Below are positions 7,227-16,859 of a stretch of DNA of 64,000 nt, piece by piece (position 1 is the stretch's first letter; the number at the start of each line of letters is the position of its first letter). Both the position numbers and the translations under genes were made by a program. Under the pieces are notes generated by a model, which had not been told where the DNA came from, searched no databases, and saw only the letters and a program-made list of their open reading frames with translations. Origin of the DNA: Rhodoligotrophos defluvii (GTDB taxonomy: Bacteria; Pseudomonadota; Alphaproteobacteria; Rhizobiales; Im1); contig NZ_SZZM01000001.1 in the NCBI RefSeq assembly GCF_005281615.1, positions 857,001 to 921,000 on the forward strand, read 5' to 3'.

Positions 7227-9818
7227 TCACTCGTTCCGCAAGATCGGCGTCGGCTTGGCGCGCAACGCCGCCCAGGTGGTCACGAGGCCGGCCGCGATGG
7301 TCACCGCTGTCGCCAGCACCGCAGTGCTTAGCGCAACAGCCGGTGAAAAGATCCAGTCGCTCTGCATGGCGAAGGTGAGGATCGCATAGCTTGCCGCCGC
7401 CCCAGCGATGATGGCGAACAGGGCCGTGGTAAGCCCCAGCAGCCCATACTCGAGAGCATAGGCTGACAGGAGCTGTTGCCGCCTGGCGCCGAAGGTCTTG
7501 AGCACGACCGCGTCATAGATGCGCGTGCGCAATCCCGTCGCCAGCGCGCCGGCCAGCACCAGCACCCCGACCAGCAGGGTGACCGCATTGGCCCCGCGCA
7601 CGGCTGTGAGCAGCTGCTCCATAAGCTCGTTCACCGTGTCCAGCGCCTCCTTCACGCGCACCGCAGTGCTGTTGGGGAAAGCATCCGACATGGTCTTCAA
7701 AATGGCCGGCTCGTTCTCGGGCGGCGCCTTGACGGTGATTAGGAACGTATGCGGCGCACCGCGCAGAGCGTTGGGCGAGAACACCAGCACGAAGTTCATG
7801 GCCAGCGAGCGCCATTCCACCTGGCGCAGGCTGGCTATGCGGGCCGTGATCTCTCGGCCCAGCACGTTCACCGTGAGCGCGTCCCCGACCGACAGTCCGA
7901 GGCCGCGGGCGGCGTCCTCCGCCATCGACACCAGCGGCTCCCCGGAATAGTCCGCCGGCCACCACTCGCCCGCGGTCACCACGGAGTTGGCGGGCGGCGT
8001 TTCGGAATAGGTGAGCCCCCGGTCGCCGCGCAGCACCCACGCCACTTCAGGGTCGGCCCGCACCTGGCGGGAGGGCACGCCGTTCACCTGCACGATCGTG
8101 CCCCTCAGCATGGGCACGCTCTGGATGTCATGCGTGCCGGGCTGCGCCGCCAGCATCTGCTCGAACGGCTCGTGCTGGTCCGGTTGGATGTCCAGGAAGA
8201 AGAACGAAGGAGCCTGCCCGGGAAGGTTGCGCTTGAGCTCGCGCGTGAGGTTGCTGTCCACCAGCGCCAAGGTCACGAACAGCGCGAGGCCGAGGCCCAA
8301 TGACAGCACGACCGATACCGTCGGCGCTGCAGGACGGTGCAGATTGCCGATCGCTAGGCGCGCGATGGGACCGTTGCGCAGCGGCACGCGGGCGGCGGCC
8401 CAAGTGAGGCCTTTTCCCAGGCCGATCAGGATGACGAACCCGGCCGCCAGCCCGAAAATATACCACAAGGTCAGCTGCCGATCCTCGAAGGCCCACAGCG
8501 CCACCGCGGCAAGCAAGCCCAGAACCACGGCGATGGAAACCATATAGCCCTGGCGCGGGAGGGCGCGGGCCGGGGTGATGGCATCGCGGAACAGGGATTG
8601 GGCGGGCAGGTCGCGGGCGCGCCCCAGCGGCCAAATGGCGAAGGCAAGCGTAACCAGCAGGCCGAACGCAGCGGCAGTCAGCAAGGCAACAGGGTGGAGC
8701 CCCGGCTCCAGCGGCAGGGGCAACAGCTCGGCCAGGGTGTAGGCCAGAACGATTGGGATGGCTGCGCCGATGGTGAGGCCGATGGCGATCGCCAATGCTG
8801 CCAGGGCAAGCACCTGGATCAGGTAGATCTGGAAGATCGACTGGCCCGGCGCGCCGACGCATTTGAGAATGGCGATGTTGCGTCGGCGGGCATCCAGAAA
8901 GTTGGTGACGGCGTTGGCAATGCCCACGCCACCAACGAAAAGGGCGGTGAGACCCACCAATGAGAGAAACAGCGTCAGCCGGCTGACGAAGCGCTGCACT
9001 CCCGGCGCCGCGTTCTCGCGCGACTTTATCCGCCAGCCCGCATCGGGAAAGCCGCTGCGCGCCTCGGCCAGCAGGCTGCGCAGCGCCCCATCGCCATCGT
9101 TTCCGGCAAGCTTCAGGCGATAGGCATAGGTCACCAGGCTGCCGGGCTGAACGAGCCCGCTCGCGGCCAGGGCCTCGCGCGACAGGAACAGCCGCGGTCC
9201 GAACATCAGCCCCTCCGACAGCCGGTCCGGTTCATGGGCGAGGGGCTGGCGTACCTCCACCTGGAGCTCGCCGACTTGGAGCAGGTCGCCGGGCGCGACC
9301 CCGAGCCGCGTGAGCAGCACGGGATCCACGACCACGCCCCACCGGCCGTTCCGCTGGGCCAGAGCGTCATGCAGCGGCTCTCCACCCTCGAGTGTCACCT
9401 CGCCGAACAGAGGATAGGTCCGGTCCACCGCCTTCAGCTCCACCAGGGCGCGGCCATCACCGGCAACCGAACGGGCCATCGCCCGCATGGTGGCGATCTC
9501 ACTCAAGCTTCCATGCGCCTGCAGGAAGGCCAGCTCCTGGGGATTTGCCTGGCGGTGAACCAGCGAGAACTCGGCATCGCCGCCGAGGATCACCTGACCT
9601 CGATTTGCCAGCCCCTCGTCCAGGGCGGCAGAGAGCGAGCGCACGCCCGCGAGCGAGGCAACGCCGAGGATCAGGCACAGGAGGAAGATCCCGAAGCCCT
9701 GTAGACCCGAACGCAGCTCCCGCATGGCGATTCGGAAGCTGGTCGGCAGCGCCGCGGCTGCGGGCCGCCTTCCCGCCCCTTCCGCTAATGCTTGCCCGGT
9801 GGCTTGGGCATCGCTCAT
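7227..9818 (-). CDS. FtsX-like ABC transporter permease (YbbP type)
   Basis: This 863-residue permease starts with a cytoplasmic tail and a first membrane helix near residues 40-60, followed by a large periplasmic MacB-like domain. Then come a membrane block with an FtsX domain at about 290-410, a second block near 440-510, another extracytoplasmic domain, and a C-terminal FtsX domain at about 745-860. This two-FtsX architecture with about ten helices is that of YbbP, the partner of ATPase YbbA. Its start overlaps the stop of the ATPase gene by 4 nt (ATGA), so the two are translationally coupled. The adjacent divergent esterase mirrors the E. coli tesA-ybbA-ybbP locus. The substrate is unknown. 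Confidence 0.88.
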   Translation of the reverse strand: MSDAQATGQALAEGAGRRPAAAALPTSFRIAMRELRSGLQGFGIFLLCLILGVASLAGVRSLSAALDEGLANRGQVILGGDAEFSLVHRQANPQELAFLQAHGSLSEIATMRAMARSVAGDGRALVELKAVDRTYPLFGEVTLEGGEPLHDALAQRNGRWGVVVDPVLLTRLGVAPGDLLQVGELQVEVRQPLAHEPDRLSEGLMFGPRLFLSREALAASGLVQPGSLVTYAYRLKLAGNDGDGALRSLLAEARSGFPDAGWRIKSRENAAPGVQRFVSRLTLFLSLVGLTALFVGGVGIANAVTNFLDARRRNIAILKCVGAPGQSIFQIYLIQVLALAALAIAIGLTIGAAIPIVLAYTLAELLPLPLEPGLHPVALLTAAAFGLLVTLAFAIWPLGRARDLPAQSLFRDAITPARALPRQGYMVSIAVVLGLLAAVALWAFEDRQLTLWYIFGLAAGFVILIGLGKGLTWAAARVPLRNGPIARLAIGNLHRPAAPTVSVVLSLGLGLALFVTLALVDSNLTRELKRNLPGQAPSFFFLDIQPDQHEPFEQMLAAQPGTHDIQSVPMLRGTIVQVNGVPSRQVRADPEVAWVLRGDRGLTYSETPPANSVVTAGEWWPADYSGEPLVSMAEDAARGLGLSVGDALTVNVLGREITARIASLRQVEWRSLAMNFVLVFSPNALRGAPHTFLITVKAPPENEPAILKTMSDAFPNSTAVRVKEALDTVNELMEQLLTAVRGANAVTLLVGVLVLAGALATGLRTRIYDAVVLKTFGARRQQLLSAYALEYGLLGLTTALFAIIAGAAASYAILTFAMQSDWIFSPAVALSTAVLATAVTIAAGLVTTWAALRAKPTPILRNE

Positions 9819-10528
9819 GCCGGCACTTCCGCCGGCGCCTTGGCGACGACCGCCCTGTCCCGGACGATGCGGCCGTCCGCCATGTGGACAACGCGCGAGC
9901 AGCGCTCGGCCAGCACCGGGTCATGCGTCACCAGCACCAGGGTGGCATTCTCTTCCCGCTGCACGCCGAACAGCAAATCCACGATTTGGGCGCCGGTTTC
10001 GAGATCGAGATTGCCGGTGGGCTCGTCTGCCAGCAGCAGGCGCGCGCCGGTGGCCAAGGCCCGGGCGATCGCCACCCGCTGCTGTTCGCCGCCCGACAAC
10101 TGACCCGGATAATGATCGAGCCGGTGCCCCAGCCGCACCCGCTTGAGCTGCGCCGCGGCAATCTCGAACGCATTCCGCTCGCCTTTGAACTCAAGCGGCA
10201 CTGCCACGTTTTCGAGCGCGGTCATGGTCGGGATCAGGTGGAAGGCCTGGAACACGATTCCCACATTGTCGCGGCGGAACGTGGCCAGCGCATCTTCGCC
10301 GAGGCCGTCGAGACCCTGCCCCGCGACTGCGACCGTGCCGGAGGAAGGCGCCTCGAGCCCCGCCAGCACCATCAGCAACGTGGTCTTGCCCGAGCCGGAG
10401 GGACCGACCAGCCCGATCGCCTCGCCCGGGTCGATCACGAGATCGACACCGCGCAGGATCTCGACGGGACCGGCGCGGCTTGGCAAGGTCAGGCGGACAT
10501 CCGCTAGCGCGACAATCGGTTGGGCCAA
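9815..10528 (-). CDS. ABC transporter ATP-binding protein (YbbA type)
   Basis: The 237-residue ATPase has Walker A GPSGSGKT (residues 42-49), a Q-loop, the signature LSGGEQQRVAIARA and Walker B LLADEPTGNLD, followed by the H-loop histidine in LVLVTHD. The short insertion pattern and length match the LolD/MacB/YbbA subfamily that works with FtsX-type permeases to drive periplasmic or lipid-related work instead of simple import. It is the first gene of a two-gene operon with the YbbP-like permease and is divergent from the tesA-like gene (55 nt between starts). Confidence 0.92.
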   Translation of the reverse strand: MAQPIVALADVRLTLPSRAGPVEILRGVDLVIDPGEAIGLVGPSGSGKTTLLMVLAGLEAPSSGTVAVAGQGLDGLGEDALATFRRDNVGIVFQAFHLIPTMTALENVAVPLEFKGERNAFEIAAAQLKRVRLGHRLDHYPGQLSGGEQQRVAIARALATGARLLLADEPTGNLDLETGAQIVDLLFGVQREENATLVLVTHDPVLAERCSRVVHMADGRIVRDRAVVAKAPAEVPA

Positions 10529-10583
10529 GGGAAATTGCTCGCGGTGTTATGGATATCAACAACTTGACGCATATGGATGGCTC

Positions 10584-11249
10584 ATGCGGCAAATCAAGAC
10601 GGTGTTACTCCTCATGCTCGCGCTGATGGTTTCGGCGGCATCGGTGGGCGTTCCCGGCCCGGCCCGGGCGCAGACAGCGCCGCTGAAGCTCGTGGTGCTC
10701 GGCGACAGCCTGTCCGCCGGCTATCGGCTGGGGGCGGGCGAGGACTTCCCCTCTCAGCTCGAAGCGGCCCTGAAGCAGCGCGGACACAACGTTACCGTGG
10801 TGAATGCCGGCGTGTCCGGCGATACGGCTTCGGGCGGATTGTCGCGCCTGGATTGGGCCGTGCCAGAGGATGCCGACGCCGTCATCGTCGAGCTGGGCGC
10901 GAATGACGCGCTACGGGGTGTCGACCCCGCGGTGACGGAGAAGGCGCTAAATGCCATTCTTCAGCGCCTGGGCGAGCGGGGCATTCCGGTGCTGCTCGCC
11001 GGAATGATCGCACCGCCCAACATGGGCAAGGACTATGGCGAGGCCTTCAACCCCATCTATTCCCGCCTGGCACAGCAGCACGATGCCCTGCTCTACCCCT
11101 TCTTCCTGGAGGGGGTCGCAACGGATGCGGCCCTGAACCTTGACGACGGCATGCACCCCAATGCCAAGGGCATAGCGGCCATTGTCGAGCGCATCACGCC
11201 TCTCGTCGAGCAGCTGCTGGAGCGGGCCGAGGCAGCTCGGGCCGGGTAA
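10584..11249 (+). CDS. tesA: Periplasmic SGNH esterase (TesA / arylesterase type)
   Basis: The protein is 221 residues, with a signal peptide at about 1-29 ending in ARA. The mature enzyme shows SGNH-hydrolase block I GDSLSAGY with nucleophile Ser42, block II glycine in NAGVSGDTA, block III GAND, and block V DGMHPN with the catalytic Asp-His. TesA hydrolyses thioesters, lysophospholipids and aryl esters in the periplasm. The start ATG at 10584 gives the signal peptide directly. The longer open frame upstream runs through the ABC gene on the opposite strand. Divergent linkage to ybbA-ybbP is conserved in many proteobacteria. Confidence 0.9.
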   Translation: MRQIKTVLLLMLALMVSAASVGVPGPARAQTAPLKLVVLGDSLSAGYRLGAGEDFPSQLEAALKQRGHNVTVVNAGVSGDTASGGLSRLDWAVPEDADAVIVELGANDALRGVDPAVTEKALNAILQRLGERGIPVLLAGMIAPPNMGKDYGEAFNPIYSRLAQQHDALLYPFFLEGVATDAALNLDDGMHPNAKGIAAIVERITPLVEQLLERAEAARAG

Positions 11250-11330
11250 GCTTCCGTTCACCATCTGGACACGTCGGCCGGGCTGGGCTACCCCGCCCCC
11301 ATCTGCAAGCAAATCAACCGGGAGAGACAG

Positions 11331-12371
11331 GTGGAATATCGCAGGCTGGGCCGCACCGGCCTCCAGGTCAGTCACGTATGTCTTGGCACCATGACGTGGG
11401 GGCAGCAGAACAGCGAGGCGGAAGGCCACGCGCAGCTCGATTACGCGCTGGACCGGGGTGTCAATTTCATCGATACGGCCGAGCTTTACGCCATTCCACC
11501 GAAGCCCGAAACCCAAGGCAGCACCGAGCGCATCATCGGCGCCTGGTTCAAGTCCCGCGGCCGGCGTGACCAAGTGGTCCTCGCCACCAAGATCGTGGGT
11601 CGCACCGACCGCACCTGGTTCCGCGACAATGCGGTTCCAGCGCGGCTCACCCCCGCCCAGATCTTCGAAGCCTGCGAGAAGAGCCTTAAGCGCCTGAATA
11701 CGGATTACATCGACCTCTACCAGCTGCACTGGCCCGACCGTCGCGTTTCCACGTTCGGGGAGCGCCTGCCGTTGACGGTCGGCGACGACGAGGTGCCGAT
11801 CGAGGATCAGCTGGGAGCGCTTGGCCGGCTGGTCGAGCAGGGCAAGGTGCGTCATGTCGGCCTGTCCAACGAGACGCCCTGGGGCACCATGCGGTTTCTG
11901 ATGGCAGCCGAGACGAAGGGGCTACCCCGGGTCCAGTCGATTCAGAATGCCTATTCTCTGGTCAACCGCACCTTCGAGGAGGGCCTTGCCGAGATCGCCA
12001 TTCGCGAGAATGTAGGCCTGCTCGCCTATTCGCCGCTGGCCCAGGGCTATCTCACCGGCAAATACCTGAACGGCGCGCTCCCGACCGGTTCACGCAAGCA
12101 GCTGTTCGACCGGCTGCAGCGTTACGAGGGCCCGGGCAGCCAGGTCGCCATCGAATCCTATGCCGCCTTGGCTCGCCGATACGGGCTCGATCCGGCGCGA
12201 ATGGCCATCGCCTTCGTCGCCTCCCGCCCCTTCGTGACCTCCGTCATCATCGGCGCCACCACCATGGAGCAGCTCGCGACCGACATCGAGGCGGGCAGCG
12301 AAAAGCTCGACGAGGCGGTGCTTCGCGAGATCGAGGCCATCCACCTGGTCCACAAGAACCCCTGTCCATGA
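11331..12371 (+). CDS. Aldo/keto reductase
   Basis: The 346-residue (beta/alpha)8 NADP(H)-dependent oxidoreductase starts at GTG 11331, immediately after GGGAGAG at a 4-6 nt spacing. The catalytic tetrad can be placed in FIDTAELY (Asp and Tyr), VLATKIVG (Lys) and YQLHWPD (His). The segments LGRLVEQGKVRHVGLSN and LAYSPLAQG with C-terminal IIGATTMEQL are typical of the Tas/YghZ-like AKR branch. The substrate is probably a small aldehyde or ketone, and nothing in the context narrows it. It lies 81 nt downstream of tesA. Confidence 0.92.
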   Translation: MEYRRLGRTGLQVSHVCLGTMTWGQQNSEAEGHAQLDYALDRGVNFIDTAELYAIPPKPETQGSTERIIGAWFKSRGRRDQVVLATKIVGRTDRTWFRDNAVPARLTPAQIFEACEKSLKRLNTDYIDLYQLHWPDRRVSTFGERLPLTVGDDEVPIEDQLGALGRLVEQGKVRHVGLSNETPWGTMRFLMAAETKGLPRVQSIQNAYSLVNRTFEEGLAEIAIRENVGLLAYSPLAQGYLTGKYLNGALPTGSRKQLFDRLQRYEGPGSQVAIESYAALARRYGLDPARMAIAFVASRPFVTSVIIGATTMEQLATDIEAGSEKLDEAVLREIEAIHLVHKNPCP

Positions 12372-12499
12372 GCAGAGCCGACCCTATATTGGCTATGTGA
12401 GGGGCTCGTCCGGGCCTCTCTCATTGCATCGCCGGCGAATCCGTATAGCGTTGGTGCTCGTACGGACCATGTTCGGCAAGACGGCCAGGAGGTGCACTC

Positions 12500-13075
12500 A
12501 TGCCTCGTCTCTTCACCGGCCTCGAAATCCCATCGGACATCGCAGACGAGCTTCAGCTTATGCGCGGTGGCGTTTGGGGCGCTCACTGGATCGAGCCCGA
12601 TGCCTACCACATTACCTTGCGTTTCATCGGCGATATTTCCGAAGGCCTTGCCAGGGAGGTGGCGGAGGCGCTCGACGAGGTCGAGATGCCGAGCTTTGTG
12701 CTGCGCTTGAAGGGTGTCGGCAGCTTCGGCGGCGCCAAGCCGCGCGCCATCTGGGCCGGCGTCGACAATGAAGACGGCAACCTCCGGCGCCTGCAGGGCT
12801 GGCATGAGCGGCTGGTTCAGCTCGTGGGCCTCAGGCCGGAGAGCCGCAAGTTCACACCACACGTGACCCTCGCCAGGCTCCGTGATTCGGGGGTGGAGGG
12901 CGTGCAGAATTTCGTTTCCGCCCATAGCCTCTTCGAGAGCCGGCCGTTCGAGGTCCGCCAGTTCGTGCTCTATTCGTCACGCCCCTCGCGCGGCGGCGGC
13001 CCCTATGCGGTGGAGGAGGTCTACCCGCTGAAGGACTATGCCGAGGAATACTACGCTCTCAGCGAAATGAGATAG
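12500..13075 (+). CDS. thpR: RNA 2',3'-cyclic phosphodiesterase (ThpR, 2H superfamily)
   Basis: The protein is 191 residues with the two histidine motifs of the 2H phosphoesterase fold: HITL (His37, Thr39) and HVTL (His121, Thr123). ThpR opens 2',3'-cyclic phosphates on RNA ends to 2'-phosphates and has RNA ligase activity in vitro. The N-terminus (MPRLFTGLEIP) and the segment KGVGSFGG are typical of the family. Its last 25 nt overlap the end of the convergent phosphatase gene on the other strand. Confidence 0.93.
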   Translation: MPRLFTGLEIPSDIADELQLMRGGVWGAHWIEPDAYHITLRFIGDISEGLAREVAEALDEVEMPSFVLRLKGVGSFGGAKPRAIWAGVDNEDGNLRRLQGWHERLVQLVGLRPESRKFTPHVTLARLRDSGVEGVQNFVSAHSLFESRPFEVRQFVLYSSRPSRGGGPYAVEEVYPLKDYAEEYYALSEMR

Positions 13076-13521
13076 CCGGCCAGGCCGCGCACGCCGTCCT
13101 CGATGAGGTCGAGCACCAGCTCGAAATCGGCCTCGTCGCCGAAATAGGGCGTGGGCACTTCGCGCTCGGTCGTGCTCTCGGCAAAGTCCATGAGCAGACG
13201 GATTTTGTTCACGCATTGGTGGTCGGCCATGTTGACGAGCGAGCGATGGACCTCTTCGTCCAAAGCCAGGATCATGTCGGAGCGCTCGAAATCGCCCGGC
13301 CCGATCAGGCGGGAGCGGTGGTCCGAGATGTCCAGCCCGCGCGCAAGCCCCGCCGCGAGCGCCCGGCCATCCGGTTTTTCCCGGAGATGCCACGAGCTTA
13401 CGGCTGCCGAGTCCACGTGCACCCCTTTCATGCCGCGGCGCGCCGCCTCGACGCGGAATGCCGCAGCTGCCAATGGGGATCGGCAAATATTTCCCAAGCA
13501 GACGAACAAGAGATGTTGCAT
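13051..13521 (-). CDS. Low-molecular-weight protein tyrosine phosphatase family
   Basis: The 156-residue protein starts at ATG 13521 with the P-loop at its N-terminus: VCLGNICRS, giving Cys8, Arg14 and Ser15 of the CX5R(S/T) active site. Family members dephosphorylate phosphotyrosine, often in exopolysaccharide control, or phosphoarginine. The DPYY loop that usually supplies the general-acid aspartate reads VPTPYFGD here, with threonine at the Asp position (ACG codon). Activity may be altered, or a nearby Asp may substitute. An open frame continues upstream but lacks the family fold. The 3' end overlaps thpR. Confidence 0.88.
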   Translation of the reverse strand: MQHLLFVCLGNICRSPLAAAAFRVEAARRGMKGVHVDSAAVSSWHLREKPDGRALAAGLARGLDISDHRSRLIGPGDFERSDMILALDEEVHRSLVNMADHQCVNKIRLLMDFAESTTEREVPTPYFGDEADFELVLDLIEDGVRGLAGYLISLRA

Positions 13522-13618
13522 GATCCTAATTGGCACCTCTTCCAATGGTGGCACTCGGACTCTGCACCAACAGACGGACTTCCGTGACGGCCTTCGCGAC
13601 GGCCCAGAGGATTGAGAT

Positions 13619-14203
13619 ATGGTCGTTCTCAATAAGATCTACACCCGCACTGGCGACGACGGTACGACCGCCCTGTCAACCGGCGAACGGCTGCCCAAAT
13701 CCCACATCCGCATCGAGAGCTACGGCACCGTGGATGAGACCAACGCCACCATCGGGGTCGCGCGTCAGTATCTGCAAGCGCCGCAATTTGCCGAGCTCGA
13801 CCGCATGCTCGAGCAGATCCAGAACGATCTCTTCGATCTCGGCGCTGATTTGTGCACCCCCGACAAGGGTGAGCCTCTTCCCTATGAGCCGCTGCGCATC
13901 GTCTCTTCCCAGGTCGAGCGCCTGGAGAAGGAAATTGACCAGCTGAATGCCGAACTTCCGCCGCTGCGCTCCTTCGTGCTGCCTGGCGGTCACCCGGCCG
14001 CGGCGGCGCTGCATGTCAGCCGCACGGTTTGCCGCCGCGCCGAGCGGCTGATGGTTCATCTGGCCGCCCTTGATGGCGAAGCCGTCAGCGGACCGGCGCT
14101 TCGCTACATGAACCGGCTTTCGGACTTTCTGTTCGTCGCCAGCCGGTGGGTTAATGCCAGGGGCCCCGGCGACGTGCTGTGGACACCCGGCGCCAATCGC
14201 TAG
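13619..14203 (+). CDS. Cob(I)alamin adenosyltransferase, PduO/MMAB type
   Basis: The 194-residue enzyme transfers the adenosyl group of ATP to cob(I)alamin to make coenzyme B12. Family hallmarks are the N-terminal ATP-binding segment YTRTGDDGTT (about residues 8-17), DETNATIG near 42-49, the DLGADLCTP region and the C-terminal YMNRLSDFLF with RWVN. Length is normal. It is followed by a rhomboid gene and then etfB-etfA-hbd, which suggests co-location with acyl-CoA metabolism (for example methylmalonyl-CoA mutase needs its product), although no mutase gene is in the window. Confidence 0.94.
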   Translation: MVVLNKIYTRTGDDGTTALSTGERLPKSHIRIESYGTVDETNATIGVARQYLQAPQFAELDRMLEQIQNDLFDLGADLCTPDKGEPLPYEPLRIVSSQVERLEKEIDQLNAELPPLRSFVLPGGHPAAAALHVSRTVCRRAERLMVHLAALDGEAVSGPALRYMNRLSDFLFVASRWVNARGPGDVLWTPGANR

Positions 14204-14220
14204 CGACTGGCGCAAGTCCG

Positions 14221-14910
14221 ATGTTCGTGCCTCTCTACGACGACAATCCACTGAGGGTGATCCGGTTCCAATACGTCACCGGAGCGCTCGTCGGACTTAA
14301 CTTGTTGATTTTCCTGCTGACGGACTGGCGCCTGCCGGCCGAGCGCTATGATGCGATGGTCATGGGACTCGGCGTGATCCCCAGCGTGATCACCGACCAG
14401 GCCGTGCTGTCGCCCGATCTGGCGCTCATCCCGCCATCGCTCACCCTGCTCACCTACATGTTTATCCACGGCGGATGGATGCACCTGATCGGCAACATGC
14501 TGTTCCTGTGGGTTTTCGGCGACAATATCGAAGACATCATGGGCAGCTGGCGCTTCCTTCTGTTCTTCCTGTTCTGCGGAGTGGTGGCGGCACTAGCCCA
14601 TGTGGCTCTGGTACCGGACTCGAACGCGCCGCTGATCGGCGCCAGCGGTGCGGTGGCCGGCGTCATGGCCGCCTATCTCGTGTTCTACCCGCGGCGACGG
14701 GTCTGGATCCTGCTCTTCCTCCGCATTCCCCTGCCGATGCCAGCGAGCTTCGTATTGATCGGCTGGCTGCTCTTCCAGGTCCTGAGCATATTCGTGACGG
14801 TGAATGACGAGGTGCAGATCGCCTGGATCGCCCATATCTCCGGATTTGCAGTCGGTGCGATCATCGCCTATGCAGTCCGTAGGCGCTGGCCCGTTCTTGC
14901 CAAGGGATGA
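14221..14910 (+). CDS. Rhomboid family intramembrane serine protease
   Basis: The 230-residue integral membrane protein has six hydrophobic helices. The GASGAVAGVM motif gives catalytic Ser142, and AHISGFAVG in the last helix gives His205. HxxGN (His88, Asn92) completes the oxyanion region. Rhomboids cut transmembrane substrates inside the bilayer. The start at 14221 (MFVPLYDDNP) is preferred, because an upstream GTG at 14179 would overlap the adenosyltransferase gene and add a non-family leader. The substrate is unknown. The gene ends about 240 nt before etfB. Confidence 0.93.
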   Translation: MFVPLYDDNPLRVIRFQYVTGALVGLNLLIFLLTDWRLPAERYDAMVMGLGVIPSVITDQAVLSPDLALIPPSLTLLTYMFIHGGWMHLIGNMLFLWVFGDNIEDIMGSWRFLLFFLFCGVVAALAHVALVPDSNAPLIGASGAVAGVMAAYLVFYPRRRVWILLFLRIPLPMPASFVLIGWLLFQVLSIFVTVNDEVQIAWIAHISGFAVGAIIAYAVRRRWPVLAKG

Positions 14911-14950
14911 CATCCTGTCGCATAAGACGGGGGTCTTGTCGGCAAGCCGA

Positions 14951-14980
14951 TTGACGAGCCTTGCATTGCCGCACTAGCGT
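14951..14980 (+). promoter_or_regulatory. Weak candidate promoter for etfB-etfA
   Basis: TTGACG at 14951-14956 and TAGCGT at 14975-14980 are separated by 18 nt in the 238-nt gap before etfB. The -35 is good and the -10 poor. The transcript would carry a leader of about 160 nt. I see nothing else coding in this gap. Confidence 0.3.
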
Positions 14981-15148
14981 GCTGCGCGTGCGAGATTGAG
15001 GTTCGCTTCGCGATCCCCCGAACGGTGATATGCAGTTCGAGCGGCGGGTCACGGGTTGTCGTCACCCCTCGCGGGGACGCGATTGCTTCAACCTACGTTC
15101 ACGTCGGCAGGCGGCTTCAAAGACCGGCGGATGGGAGTTGGGAACACG

Positions 15149-15898
15149 ATGAAGGTACTGGTAGCGGTCAAGAGGGTCGTTGACTACAACGTCAAGATCC
15201 GGGTCAAGGCGGACGGATCCGGCGTCGAGCTGGCCAACGTCAAGATGTCGATGAACCCCTTCGACGAAATCGCCGTGGAGGAGGCGGTTCGTCTGAAGGA
15301 AGCCGGTAAGGCCACCGAAATCGTGGCCGTGTCCATCGGCCCCCAGCAGGCGCAGGAGACCATCCGCACGGCTCTTGCCATGGGCGCCGACCGCGGCATT
15401 CTGGTCAAGCATGACGGCGTGGTCGAGCCGCTCGCGGTCGCCAAGATCCTGAAGGGCGTGGTCGAGCAGGAGCAGCCGGGCCTGGTGATCCTGGGCAAGC
15501 AGGCCATCGACGACGACGCCAACCAGACCGGCCAGATGCTGGCGGCGCTGCTCCGCTGGCCGCAGGCCACCTTCTGCTCGAAGATCGAGATCGCCGACGG
15601 CAGCGCCACCATCATGCGCGAAATCGACGGTGGCCTGCAGACGCTGAAGGTGAAGACCCCCTTCATCGCCACCACCGACTTGCGCCTCAACCAGCCGCGC
15701 TATGCGTCGTTGCCCAACATCATGAAAGCCAAGAAGAAGCCCATCGACGAGAAGACCCCTGCCGATTTCGGCGTCGACACGACGCCGCGGCTGAAGGTGC
15801 TCAGCACCAGCGAGCCGCCGAAGCGCCAAGGCGGTGTCAAGGTCGGCTCCATCGCCGAGCTCGTCGGCAAGCTGAAGAATGAAGCGGGAGTGATCTGA
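15149..15898 (+). CDS. etfB: Electron transfer flavoprotein beta subunit
   Basis: EtfB (249 residues, start [17 protein letters not shown]) binds AMP and forms a heterodimer with EtfA. The complex carries electrons from acyl-CoA and other dehydrogenases to ETF-quinone oxidoreductase. The conserved [16 protein letters not shown] segment (about residues 37-52) and the recognition-loop region near [10 protein letters not shown] are evident. An in-frame start lies further upstream but would add a leader that the family lacks. It precedes etfA by 2 nt. Confidence 0.96.
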   Translation: MKVLVAVKRVVDYNVKIRVKADGSGVELANVKMSMNPFDEIAVEEAVRLKEAGKATEIVAVSIGPQQAQETIRTALAMGADRGILVKHDGVVEPLAVAKILKGVVEQEQPGLVILGKQAIDDDANQTGQMLAALLRWPQATFCSKIEIADGSATIMREIDGGLQTLKVKTPFIATTDLRLNQPRYASLPNIMKAKKKPIDEKTPADFGVDTTPRLKVLSTSEPPKRQGGVKVGSIAELVGKLKNEAGVI

Positions 15899-15900
15899 TT

Positions 15901-16845
15901 ATGACCACCCTTTTGGTTGCTGAGCACGACAATGCGGGCCTGAAGGATGCCACCCACAAGGCGCTGACGGCAGCACGCGAGATCGGCGATGACGTGCATG
16001 TGCTGGTGGCCGGCAACAACGCCGAGGCCGCGGCGAAGCAGGCTGCGGCTCTCCCGGGCGTAACCAAGGTGCTGCATGTCGACGATGCCGCCCTGGAGCG
16101 TCCGCTGGCGGAGACCATGGCCGATCTGATCGTTGGCCTCGCTCAGAACTACGACGTGCTGATGGCGCCGGCGACCTCCAACGGCAAGAACATCATGCCG
16201 CGCGTTGCGGCGCTGCTGGATGTCATGCAGGTGTCCGACATCACCGCCATCAAGGGCAAGGACACGTTCGAGCGTCCGATCTATGCGGGCAATGCCGTCG
16301 AGACGGTGCAATCCACGGACGGCAAGAAGGTGATCACCGTGCGCACCTCCGCCTTCCAGGCGGCGCCCGCCGAAGGCGGCTCAGCCGCTGTCGAGAAGGT
16401 GGCCGCACCGGCGCCGGCCGGGCTGTCCGAATATGTATCGGAGAACCTGTCCAAATCGGACCGGCCCGAGCTCACCTCGGCGCGCATCGTCATTTCCGGC
16501 GGCCGCGGCATGCAGTCCGGCGAGAACTTCCAGCTGCTGGAGAAGGTGGCCGACCGGCTGGGTGCGGCGGTTGGCGCCTCGCGCGCCGCGGTCGATGCGG
16601 GCTTCGTGCCCAACAACTACCAGGTGGGCCAGACCGGGAAAGTGGTCTCGCCCGAACTCTACATCGCTGTTGGTATTTCTGGCGCGATCCAGCATTTGGC
16701 TGGCATGAAGGATTCCAAGGTCATCGTCGCCATCAATAAGGACGAGGAGGCGCCTATTTTCCAGGTAGCCGACTACGGGTATGTGGGCGACCTGTTCACC
16801 GCCGTTCCGGAGCTTGACGCGGAGTTGGAAAAGGCCGGCTACTAA
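15901..16845 (+). CDS. etfA: Electron transfer flavoprotein alpha subunit (FAD-binding)
   Basis: EtfA is 314 residues. The N-terminal domain covers about residues 1-190. The C-terminal FAD-binding domain shows [34 protein letters not shown] and the signature [16 protein letters not shown] with [10 protein letters not shown]. It pairs with EtfB from the gene just upstream and receives electrons from flavin acyl-CoA dehydrogenases. It is followed 148 nt later by hbd, the usual partner gene in Hyphomicrobiales. Confidence 0.97.
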   Translation: MTTLLVAEHDNAGLKDATHKALTAAREIGDDVHVLVAGNNAEAAAKQAAALPGVTKVLHVDDAALERPLAETMADLIVGLAQNYDVLMAPATSNGKNIMPRVAALLDVMQVSDITAIKGKDTFERPIYAGNAVETVQSTDGKKVITVRTSAFQAAPAEGGSAAVEKVAAPAPAGLSEYVSENLSKSDRPELTSARIVISGGRGMQSGENFQLLEKVADRLGAAVGASRAAVDAGFVPNNYQVGQTGKVVSPELYIAVGISGAIQHLAGMKDSKVIVAINKDEEAPIFQVADYGYVGDLFTAVPELDAELEKAGY

Positions 16846-16859
16846 GCCTTTTACCCTCG

